DNA of 64,000 bases from Strongylocentrotus droebachiensis (lineage: Eukaryota > Echinodermata > Echinoidea > Camarodonta > Strongylocentrotidae): the NCBI GenBank assembly GCA_035222895.1, contig JAVYIG010000093.1, forward strand, positions 186,001-250,000, in the 5' to 3' direction. This document shows positions 41,001 to 53,000 of this stretch, piece by piece (position 1 is the first letter of the stretch; every line of letters begins with the position of its first letter). Made by a program: the position numbers and the translations under genes. The notes below the pieces were generated by a model, which did not search any database, was not told the origin of the DNA, and was given only the letters and a program-made list of their open reading frames with translations.

Positions 41001-44000
41001 CCTTAATCCGAAAATTTGTAGAGCGCCAATATCTAGTTACCTCGTCAAAGGCACTGATGAGACTACTGAATAAGCCGTTAATGATTTAACTGGGGGAGAC
41101 TGGGGTAGGGGCTAGTTGCGAGCAATGTGGAATAGATATTTCTTTAGTGGGTTTTGAAAGTAGATAGCAGGTCAAAAGGTCCTGAGAAATACTCAAGAAT
41201 AATGTTACACAACCTCGGTTCAGATTTCAGAAGCAGCAAATGATTCATCACCAAGCCAGGGAACGTGTTCGAGGACTCTCAAGCATATTAACCTGATGAT
41301 CGTTCAAAATCCATGGATAGCTTTCCATGTAAATACAATTATTTTGTATGCAGCTACTCTTCGATTTACAGTATGGAATCAAGTAATAAGCGGCCAATTG
41401 CTGGAACCTGATGTTATGGTGATTTCTGGCCGGGAAAACTATGTTATTAAAGATTCATTATCTCCAGTGTGATTCGGTGGGTGGGAAAATATTGAGTTTA
41501 CTTACCTATCTGACACTTTGATCCCGACCACCCACTAGTGCAAGAACATGAGAAAGAATTCCGTCGATTTGAGCAGGCTCCTCCATTCACACACGGGTTA
41601 GATGAGCATTCGTTAACATCTTGGGGGAAAGGGAATATAGATAAAAACAAACAAAATATTGATGCATATAGAAAACGTGTGTTTGTCCCTCAAAAGTATA
41701 TTTTTTAAGAAGAAAAAAAGAAGAAAAACCTGACTTACAACTATATCATAGCAAATATGTTCGATTACTTCGTAATATTGATATTATATATGTCATTTAT
41801 TTCCTTCAGATTAGAATATAAGGTGCTTTTCATGTCAATAGTTTATTGTCATACATTATGGTGTATTGAAATAGGCCAATCTTGACTAGCTATTGCTTTT
41901 TGTTGGCTCCATGTACCAAGTGTCATGCTGACTTACAGGTTTGGGTTTTAAAAATGTAATAAAATGAGTTAGGGGAATCTTCTTCCATTTTGAGTACATA
42001 CCTCTTTACAGAGTATTATCGTACTATACTGGGGTGTGTGCAGGTGGACCACTACACCGGGGTTTCCCCCTACTCCTATACAAATAGTGCAGTGGGTTCT
42101 TAACGTACAAAGGTAGTGACTCTTCTCTACACGGGGCCTCAATTTAACGTCCTATCCGAGGAAATAGGGATGCATTTTCATAGGTATGAGAGGACTTCAC
42201 AGGATGTCTCACCGCTATGCGGCTCGTCATTGGGTCCCAAAAAAATTGCCTCGACGCTACGCGGCTCTAGGACGATCATTATATGACGGACAAGGTTATT
42301 GAAACTGCCATTTTCGTTTTTTGGTCAAAAAAAAAAATCGCCGCTTCCAGGCTCGTGGATCAACCCCCCCCCCCCCCCTAAGCAAATAGATATATCCGCC
42401 CCTGAAAACCCCTGAGCTTCCGGGAGCTCCGCCCCCTCGACCACACCAATTAGTGACCTGCCAGTGTCATGAATAAGGAATCAAAATATCGTCCCTGTTT
42501 TCACGAAGTGACGGTAGAGCGCGCAACTAAAAGAAAGTTAGTTTTGAATAAATCGCTTTCAAAGGTTCAAGCCATAATCTCAACCTCTTTAATTTATCAA
42601 AGGCAAATAAATTTTATATCCTGGGATAGAAAATATCTCAATGTTTAGTTCTATCTTTAAATATTTCCATAATTTCTTATATTTTTGAGGAAATGAGCTG
42701 TAAACATTACCGTCACTTCGTGAAAACACGAAATTCAAGGACGCGCTGTGATTTTGTTTTCACGAAGTGACGGTACGTAGCCGCGCGCGTAAAACATATG
42801 GGATTTTTCTCTCGTGGATGGAATTCTCGAAATGGACACTAAATACGGCAAAACGTTTTGTTTAATTGATGTACAGATAAAATAATTCAAACTGTGAGAA
42901 AGAGTACATTTTCCTCTTTCTGTAGCTGCTTTTTCATTTCTCTGTGTGAACTGTTAACACATCCGTCATTTCGTGAAAACACAAATTGCATAGAACGCTT
43001 TGATTTTGTTTTCACGAAGTGACGGTACGTAGCCGCGCGTGTAAAACGTATGGGACTTTTCCCTTGTGGATGGAATTCTCGAAATGGACACTAAAAACGG
43101 CATTATGTTTTGTTTAATTGATATACAGATAAAATAATGCGAACTGAGAGATAGGGTACATTTTCCTCGTTTGGTAGCTGTTTTTTTTATTGATAAGAAT
43201 AAACTGAATCTCTCTGTATAAACTTTTAACTTAACCGTCATTTCGTGAAAACACAAATCACATAGAACGCTTGTATTTTGTTTTCACGAAGTGACGGCTC
43301 GTAGCCGAGCGCGTATAAAACATATGGGATTTTTATTGTGTGAAGCAATTTCATGAGATAGACACTGAAATACGGTAAAATTACTTGTTTAATAGATGTA
43401 TGGATAAAATAAGAGCACCTTTTCTTCTTTGTATAATTATGATGTTAGATGTATGATGTCAGTTTTTGTTCACGAAGCTACGGCTCACAATAAATTAACT
43501 ATCAATAGCACAGATGGATATTGGCACAAAGTGCTTTTAAAATGATTAATAAGCTATTCTCTTTAATCTTAAGCTAAATATGTATTTAATATTCTTTGAG
43601 GTTTAATTATCAGGTATATTGTATGTAGTAGGAACTAAAGATTGCACTAAAGTTACTATATACTTTCCACTTAAGAACACGTTCAAGTAGTCTCCCTCTC
43701 TTCTCTCTCTCTCTCTCTCCCTCTCTCTCTCTTTACCCCCTCCATCTCCCCTTAATATCACACAAATTCTGCCATTTCTTGTTGAAATTCATGCGGGTGA
43801 TATTAGGGCTTTTGCTACTCTATTACTATGAGGAATTTCTAAAATTTTAGAGAGGGGCCTAGCTAAATATATTTTTTCACATAGGAAATAAAGCAAATAT
43901 GTTAAGAAATATTTTTGAATGAAGGAAAAAGATTCAGTATTGATCATTGACCATAATCTGTAGTTAACTACTCAACTCTGCAATATAAACACAGAAAATG

Positions 44001-47000
44001 AATTTCGACTGAGCAGTTTTAATTCAAACATTTGGAACCAGAACAGCAAGTGGCAAATGGAGAATAAATTAAAAATATTAAATAATTCATACCAAACATA
44101 TCATCATCAATTTTCATCAATACTATATTGCATTTTGAAATGTACATTTAGGGATTTGTGGAAAAGACTCATCAGGTATACAGCCACGGAATACAAAGGT
44201 TATTTAGCACATTATACAGTATTAAATATGCTAAAATGTCTTTAACTTATTCTTCATACATGTCCTGGTTATCATGTTTATTCAGCAATCATAGCAAATA
44301 AATGCCACATGTGACATACAAAATGCTTGACATACATGTACTACATGTATATGGTGAAGTCAACAAAGAAATAAATCTATATTCAAAATACCATTCCAAA
44401 ACAAAATGAATAAGACATTTTACATCATTAGCATGCTGAAATATACTGGTTGCTAAATAAACTCTTTTTTTTAAAAGGTTCATCTGCACAGATTTTTTTA
44501 CCTGAAGGCAAAAGAGGTATTCAAAACAGTACTGTGTGGTATAGTCTCTTTCTTGCACGCCATGGTTATCCTGTTCTGGCTGAAAGGTTTACATGTTGAT
44601 CGTAACAAAACGAGGCAGTTCTTGAGAAAAAAAATGGCACAGTTCTTTCAATGGGAAATATGACTAATATAATCATCATCATTACTTTTTTGTTCTTTAC
44701 TGTTTTTCATTAATATCTTGCGAGTAGAATTTCAGAAGCAAGTCAGTTTACACAATCTCTTTCTAGGGTATTTCAATACAATTTAGTACACAGTCTCAAA
44801 CGCTACAAAGTTTACCAATGCTAAAAGGTTGTCTTCACCCAGGCAAACACGTAATCTCTGACTAAAAAATTATCAGCTGAACAATGCATGATAAACATGG
44901 AAATATCAATTTGACTAAAACAATTTCCTTTCTCATCATACAGATAAAATTCAAAACAGCAACATTATATTGTATGATTATAAGATAGTTTGAAGTACCA
45001 AATACAATAATGATGAGAATGACTATAGAAGTAAAAATAAAAACATTAAATGTGAACTAGTAACATTGTGTTTTGAAAGAAAAATCAATTGTGGAAATGT
45101 AACTTATATTCATGTTCTAATGAAGGCATCAACCCCTGTGAATACAAACATTTAAAGAAAATAGATAAACAAATTCTTCAATACAAAGATACGATATGAG
45201 GATTCATGGAACTGGAATCGAAAACTTTAATATGCATTACTGATTAAGTAGGTATACCTGATAAATAGCTGTTCTGAGCTATACATTTGAATACCGGTAA
45301 TAAAGATTTATGTGTGCAGGAGTTCATTGCAATACTGTAACAGAAAACTGACACCTGTACGACTATTCAGTTCATTGTTTCAGAAATCATGGATAATGTT
45401 ACCAGTTTGCTTTAAATCAATTCATTGATTTTATAATCAATCCATTTCATTGCAATTACAACACACAATTACAATTATGAGTGGAGTTTGCTTTGTTTAT
45501 GATATTTAAAATGTTTAAAATAAAACAGTATAAAAGAGAGATTCAACAATAGTTCTTCAAGTTTCTTCACACGTATGTCATCCAAGCAATAGTGGTTGAA
45601 GCAGCGAAGATCCTTCATCTAGACTGCGTGAAAGCAAAAGGAAATAAGAGAAAGAACAATCAATAAAAAACCATTATCAGAATTTCAATTATGAAAGGGA
45701 AACTTTACAGTGCATTATGATTGGGTGAAATTATTTTGTGTAGTTTTGGTACCAACTTTTAGAGAGGCTCTTAATGAATTAAATACTTTATTTGGTATCA
45801 CCTTAGTATTGGCAATTTTTGTTAAGTATTAAAAAAAAAATTAGATGCTGACCTGGATAGGACCACTCATTCCCTTAACTAAGAGACCTAAGCATTAAAA
45901 GCAATTAAGAGTATCTAAAATTTTAACTATTGGGAAACAATCAAGAAGGAAAGAAGATACCTTTTGACTCGCTCAGAAGCATAGACAATGGGTCATCATC
46001 AGAATCGCAATCGGAGCCGTCAGGAGACTTTAAGGGTCACCATGCCAAGTCACACAGGCAGCTCTGACTGTACGTGTTCGGTGAATTGCTTCAACGGTTC
46101 CATACCGCTCCCACTCTTAGGTCACTATGCCAAGTCACATTCTGCAGCTCTGTGTTCAGTGAATTATTAAGGACCCATCTTACCAGCATGTCGGTCCCCG
46201 TATCCAATCTAATGTTGTAGAATGAAATAAATAATTACAAGTTATTTTCTTTCATTTATTTGCAAGCAGAGGTAAGGAAATGAATCCAATATTATCTTTT
46301 GTACATCAAATTAATTGCTAGGCATAACTGACCCCAAACAAAAGTTTTCAATTGCCCCTATTACCCCAAAATAGAATTTTCCAATTGTCCCTACCAAACA
46401 CAACCACCCCAATGCACATACGCAGTGAGTGTGCTTAGTACTTTGCTGCTAAAGTGTGATTTTCTTGAACAGATCATGAAACTATTCTCACCTGAATTTG
46501 TTTCTGGCCTGTGGCATTCTTGAAAAGTAGATGTACTTTCCCAGTGCTTCCTTCATACAAGTGAAAATTGTATCTACTGCATCTGAAACTAAGTGAAAGC
46601 AAAAACAACATCATAATGTCATTACCACTGAAGTGTAGGTACGGGTAGTGAGACATGTACATCATCTGGTATGGTGCTTGCTTGGAAAATTCTTTAAAAT
46701 ACGAAGTGGAGTTGGGCAACATTTGCTGGTATCAAGAACAATTGTTTAAAAGAATTGTTGTATAGGGTGAGAGACCAAGGGTACTAAAATGCTGCCTTTG
46801 AATATAACAGACACAGAGTACAGATAATGAGAGAAACTAAGCTAAACATGTAGACATTGTTCCCCAAAGGGTAGACTACTCATGATTACTTCAGTCTCAA
46901 AACAAAAGTATTCCTTTTTCGGATGGTGCCATTTATTCATTTTTAGGGCAGGACTGTATCTAATTTCCAATTTTTAATTAAATGTTCATTCATGTCCTTC

Positions 47001-50000
47001 TTTGCTTGACAGGCAAATCATTGAATTCCCTAACAGTTAACCAGGAGGGGCTACATCCCAGGTCATCTCAGCTCAGCATGATGATAATTTTCATAACTCA
47101 CTTTGCCCTTGGCCATGTTGATGTTGGCCTTGGGCTTGGAGCCCTGAAGTTTCTTAAACCCCAGGCACGCCTTACAAGAAAGGTCTCAGTATGGTCTAGA
47201 TCCTGATCTACTCACCTCTATATTCTACTTCTAGATTGATGAGTAGTGGCTGACATAAACTGATAAAATGATGATCTAGAGTAACTAGAGTTCTAGACAC
47301 TAAATCAAATTTATAATTAGCTATAGGCTTAATAGTAAATTACTGAAAAAATAAAAGTAAAACTCTAGTCTCTAGATCTAAGTTAGAGTTTACTCTCTAA
47401 GAGTAAGACTCTATTTTCTAACTTTCTGTAAAACTTTGTTCAAATTTATAACTTAAACAGATATAAAAAGAACCTTAGAAGTGTATGGCATTAATATATG
47501 GTATGGAGCTAAATAAGAAAGACTCTCCACTTAAGTAATTTAGTCTAGATGTATATTTGTTAAGACATAAGTTGATCTTTTTAGTTTTTGATCACATGAT
47601 ACTTCACTCCTTTTTTCACTTACATGAAAATAAGTATATGGGGTGATATGTGGAACGGCGGTGTATTTTTCACACATTTCTGTGCTCATGGACATATTTA
47701 TGTCTTACAAAGAATCAGAATGAATCAAAAGAGTGTACCACATTAATTTACCTTAAAAAATGTTTAAAAACTCACCTTTTCATGGTCTGTGACTGTTCCA
47801 AACTGCGAAATTACTACCGTCACTTCGTGAAAATATTAAAAGCAGGAAAAGAGCAAACGATGTTTTCACGAATTGACGGCTGTTAAGCGCGTACTTGGCC
47901 GTCACTTCGTGAAAACAGAAAATCCTTTTGCTAGGTATTTTCTTGTTTACGTCATCGTCATAGTGACATAATTAGACATTATTATGATCTGAAATTTTGT
48001 GAGGTTCAAGATGTTAGTGAATGATGTCCAAAAATGCAAAAAAATCAAAAGTGAAAATATATGCAATTTTGCTCACTACCGTCACTTCGTGAAAACAGGG
48101 ACGATATGTTCATCTGACCGTAATTAAATGCCCATACCCCCCCCCCCCTCTCCCTGAGCTCCCGGGAGCTCCGCCCCTTGACCCCCGCCGGTCCTTTGAC
48201 CCTAGACCCCACGCCAATTTATGCTACGCTCTACCTGATCATAAATATTTGTAATTAGCCTCCCCCACCCACTTTGAAAAAACGTTCAGCGGGGCCTGCA
48301 TGTAAGAAACGGGGTGATGCGGATTTTGTGTCTGCCCCTACCCCCCCCCCCCCAACGTTTTTCTTCTTCTTCTTCTTCCATTGTAGTACATCCCTCCAAA
48401 AGAGTATTGTCGTACTTTGTGCAGAAAAAAAAGGTGCGCGGTCGCAGGAACACGTGCAAGGGAAGTGCAGTGATGGACAAATAAGAAAAACGCGAAGCTA
48501 ATGTGCAAGTAAAAACAGCATCTGTCATTTAGCGAAGAGTGACTGAAGAGAGGCGGCTCTTGAAGACCTCGATAGACGGGGCCGACACCGCTGTAGATGG
48601 GAGAACATTCCAGAGACAGACCACACTTGGAACGTAGCTGTGTTGGGAGACAGATATTCTGCAGTTCTGTTGTCTGAACTGTAGGTGATGTCCCCTTGTT
48701 CTTCCGGAAGATGGATATAGGTAGGGTTGAGCCACAGGAATGGCTACAAGGCCATTCATAATTATATACAGCATGATGACCTTGCTGTGGGCTCTTCGTT
48801 TGGAGAGAGTCTGCCATTTGTGCTTCTGGAGCATCGTGGTGACGCTGCTCTGTTGGCCATAATCTGATGTTACAAAACATCCGTCGGACCATTTCTATTT
48901 GAGATGTGAGTTCAATGGTGTGTGGGTCCCATACTGTAGAGGAGTACTCCAGGGTCGGTCTCGCATATGTCTTGTAGGCTTGCTCCTTAATTCGTGGAGG
49001 GCATTTCCTTAGGTTACGTCGGAGGAAATCAAGAGTGCTGTTGCTCCTCTTGCAGATATTGTTGACATGTCCACTTTAGAGTTCGATGGATAGTGACGCC
49101 TAAGTACTTTGCCTCATCCACAGTGCGAAGTGCTGTCTCATGAATGGAGTAAGGGATAGAAGCGATGATGTTTTTACGCTTGCTGGAAATCCTCAGCACC
49201 TCACACTTCTCAGTATTGAAGGACATGAGCCACTTGCGCTCCCATTCCTGGATATTGGTAAGATCTTGATGTAGAGCTTCGGTGTCATCCTGGGTCTTGA
49301 TGGATCGGTACAAAAGAGCATCGTCGGCGTAGAGGCGAATCGATGATGAAACGCAGTCAGGGAGGTCGTTGATGAAGACCAAAAAGAGCAGAGGTCCGAG
49401 GACAGTGCCCTGTGGCACTCCAGAAGTTACGCTTTTCGCGATGCTCTTAACTCCTTTAAGTGCAACTTGTTGGGTGCCTCCTTTGAGGAAGTCACGGACC
49501 CAAGACAAGAGCTGGCCTCTGAAACCAAAATGATGTAGTTTCAGGAGAAGACGCTCATGTGGTACGCGATCAAAAGCTTTCGAAAAATCAAGCAGGATTG
49601 CGTCAATTTGTTGTTTGTCCCGTAAGCCTGCGGCAAGATCTTGAACTGTGATCAGCAGTTGCGACTCACACGAGCGTCTTCGTCTGAATTCTAATTGACA
49701 TTCTGTGAGAAGGCTGTGGGTGTCAAGATGGCGCATTATCTGGCTGTGAATGATGTGCTCAGCAGTCTTACAGATAATTGAGGTAAGGGAGATTGGCCGA
49801 TAGTTCTCCGGCTTGTGCTTGTCACCCTTCTTGAGGATAGGAGATATGTATGCTGATTTCCAGTCTTAGGGAATTTTTCCTTGATGAAGGGTGGCATTGA
49901 AGAGAAGGCAGAGGATAGGAGCGAATTCATCAGCAACCTCCTTCAACAGGTAGGCAGGAAGATTGTCTGGACCACTAGCTGTGTGCGGCTTGAATTTGGC

Positions 50001-53000
50001 AAGAAGTTTCCTGACCCCTTCTTTATCAACAGAGAAATCTGGAACTATGGGGTGATGGCTATCACCTAGATCGGGGAGATTTGACGAGGTCTCATCAGTA
50101 AACACATAGGCAAACTGTTCGTTAAGTAGGTTGGCTTTAGCGGAGGCTTCACACTGGAGGGTGCCATCCTTCAGCGAGGGTGCAACACATGTACTATCAC
50201 ACCTGGTGTTTTTAATGTAGGACAAGCATCTTTTGGGTTTGCCTCCTTCATTGCTGAGCATGTCACTGATATACGTGTGGTAAGTGGATCTACACTCCCT
50301 CTGCATAGACTTTTTGATGTTTTTGTATCTTGACCAGTCTTTGGTTTTCTTTGATCTGTATGCTTTCTTGTAAGCTCTGTTCTTCTTCCTTGATAAGGCT
50401 TTGATGTTGCTGTTAATCCATGGTTGGCTAAAACGGGTCGAGGTAAACTTGGAGGGGACAAGGGTATCCAGAACTTGAAGAAGCTCGGATTTCAACTGCA
50501 TCAACAGAGTTTCGACGTCAGTCGAGATGGAGTTTTCCTCGGTAAAAAGAGTGCCGAAAGCAGAGATTTCTGATCTTATACGACTCATGTCTGCTTTTTT
50601 CCAGAGGAATATCTTGTGGCGTACAGGCTTCTGTCACCTGGCACGCGTTTCAGATAGAGTGAGAACCATGTCATGGTCGCCGACTCCTGGGGTGGGCACG
50701 CATCTTAAAGTCAGTGATGGTCTGTTGGTAAAAAAACAGGTCTAAGGCCTTCTCCCCTCTTGATGGGAAGTCAACAATTTGTGTGAGCCCTGCGTCAGAG
50801 AAGGTGGATAGGAAATGATTATTTATGGCGTTTTTGTATTGATGACTCTCAATTAGGCCATGGTTGGTCACCATTACGCACCAGTATTTGGCTCGCATAA
50901 TTTCAAATTTGGGCCCCCCCCCCCCTAAAAAATCCTGGATCCGCGCCTGCATTCACCATACTAGACAGTATTAGAAAGGTATTCGAGGTGTCGTGGTCTA
51001 CTGCAGTGTTTTTCAACCTTTTTAATAGTTACGGCATCCTTTTAAGCAATAAAAAGTTTCCCGTTACCCTTATACCAAATTTATAACGGAAGATTCACTC
51101 CTGTACACGCCAAGTGCCGTAAAAATTTGCGAGCGTGCGACCAAAGAAAAGACATTTTCAGTAGGGTATAAATGTTATTTTGTAAACACACTAGACAAGA
51201 AATTATACTATGTATGTGAGCACCTTGCTGGCAAATACATGAATACAAAAATAACATATTCCGTCATCTCAACGCAAGAATACGAGGATATGCAGGCATC
51301 TCGATGCCAAGAAGCATCCTGTTTCTAATTGTTCCGAGGGATTGAAGCGAAAGGCCGTGGTAAAAAAGTAATTACGATAATACTAAAGTGTAAGATATAT
51401 TGAGGCACCTTGCTACCCGAGTGTGAAAATATTAGGGCACCTTGCCATCAAAGTATATTCTGGCACCTGAACGAAGCACTATAAATGTTACCAACTTACC
51501 ATCATATTTATTTTTATCATTATTATTATTATTATTATTATTATCATCATCGTCATTATTATTATTATTATTATTTATCTGATAAGGGCATTACTTGTTT
51601 ATAAACATCACCTTACAACAAATCAAATCATATATACAAATTGTGCTTGAGGTGCTATATGCAAAACAAAACATCAACAGAAAGGGGATATTTATATATT
51701 AGTCACCATTTTGACATCTTGCTCCAGTCCAGCCAGGATTACAGGTACAACTGAATGCATTCTGAAGATTGTTACAATGCCCTCTGTTACGACACGGGCC
51801 AGCTGAGCACTCGTTCACGTCTGCATAGAAGGAAAAGTCAATAAAAAATCTGTCACGCCATGACAGTGTAAAGAATGGACAAATGCAACCGATAATTTCG
51901 TGTATACAGGGGCGGTGATCCCGGGGGCGGGGCACACGTCCCCCCTCCCCCAAAAAAAATTGTATAGCAAATACTGACTAAAGACTGCAACACACTTTGA
52001 GGCTCTGGAGGGCCTAAGAGTGCAGCGTTCAGGCTAATACAAATGCAAAAATCTTCTCGCTCGGTCGCTACACTCCCTCGCATAAAACGTAAAAAGTAAA
52101 TATTGTAGAAAATCTGTATTCCGTTGGTATCACGTAATCATAGTTTACACTATATGTTTACAAGATTAAGAGTTAAAGAAATAGATCAGTGCTACGAAAA
52201 TGTATATTCCGGTTGATCTTTAAAGGAGTGCGTTACTGCCTGGTTATAAAAATATTGTCGCTTGAGGGGAAATGGTGTAGGCCTACATCTTTCTAAAAAC
52301 ATTAAGTCAAGGTCCTTCATTACATGACTGATTTTGTTCCCTAAGCGCCCTCACAATTGCCTACTGATGGGGGGGGGGGGGGCTTGGGGAAGTTGCCCCA
52401 CAAATAAAATTTAAACGTGGTTTATTTCTTATATGATACCAGTGATTTACAAATGTTGCTGAAATAACATGATTTTTAGGGATTTTTCCTCATTTCTTTG
52501 GTGTAAATTATACTTTTTTATGCGTTTGTTAGAAAATGACAATTTCCAAAATTTACAGTCAGGCAAAAAATATGCTTAACTCGAAGCCTTCATGTCAGAG
52601 CTCGGGCTCCCCCCCCCCCCCCCCCCCCCACACACACACTTTTTTGAAAAAGTATGTTAAAGAGAAATAGAAAGAAAACAAAAAAAAAGAAAGAATAGTG
52701 ACCTGCCAGTGTTACAAATAAGGGATCAAAATATGCTCATCTGGCCGTAATTAGATGCCTGAGCTTCCGGGGACACTGCTCCTGAACCCCCCCCCCCCCC
52801 CCCACCGTGGCTTTGCCCCCTAGACCACACGCCAATTGACGCTAAGCTCTTCTTGGTCGTAACGAATTTAGCCCCCCCCCCCCCCCCAACTTTGAAAAAA
52901 ATTCCGCGGGACCTGCATGTAATGATGCGGATTTGAAAAATTTGAAAAATAGCCCGACTGTCATGGAAAATGTACCGAGCGCCCATTTTGAGCGGCCATT

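Larger units (their letters stand above)
35764..42208. repeat. Tandem segmental duplication, copy 1 (~6.44 kb)
   Basis: The left boundary lies inside a MITE at CTCACCGCTATGCGG; the right boundary is at AGGATGTC. The unit contains part of a GC-rich satellite, a minus-strand LINE (~36318-38870), EGF exons 7 and 6 of the receptor, and a dispersed repeat. Copy 2 follows directly with one or two bases of microhomology. It carries the unoccupied insertion site (AAAATATGTTC at about 36058) for the transposon found in copy 2. Confidence 0.9.
42490..48103. mobile_element. 5.6-kb TIR transposon with ATAT target duplication and repeated subterminal motifs
   Basis: Ends are perfect 28-bp inverted repeats starting CGTCCCTGTTTTCACGAAG. 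ATAT lies directly on both sides (42486-42489 and 48104-48107), and the paralogous empty site has a single ATAT. The motif TTTTCACGAAGTGACGG recurs inside in both orientations near both ends. No long transposase ORF is visible, so it looks non-autonomous or decayed. A 4-bp TSD is compatible with several superfamilies (Sola, Chapaev/CMC, Academ); I cannot assign one. Confidence 0.9.

Noticed and set aside
44057-44245. 62-codon plus-strand ORF inside the transposon, tested as transposase
   Set aside because: No catalytic motif, short, AT-rich.
46184-46208. Extra exon (IGYGDRHAG) for the candidate gene in the 5.6-kb transposon
   Set aside because: It has good splice sites but breaks the frame into the next exon, so it was left out of the model.
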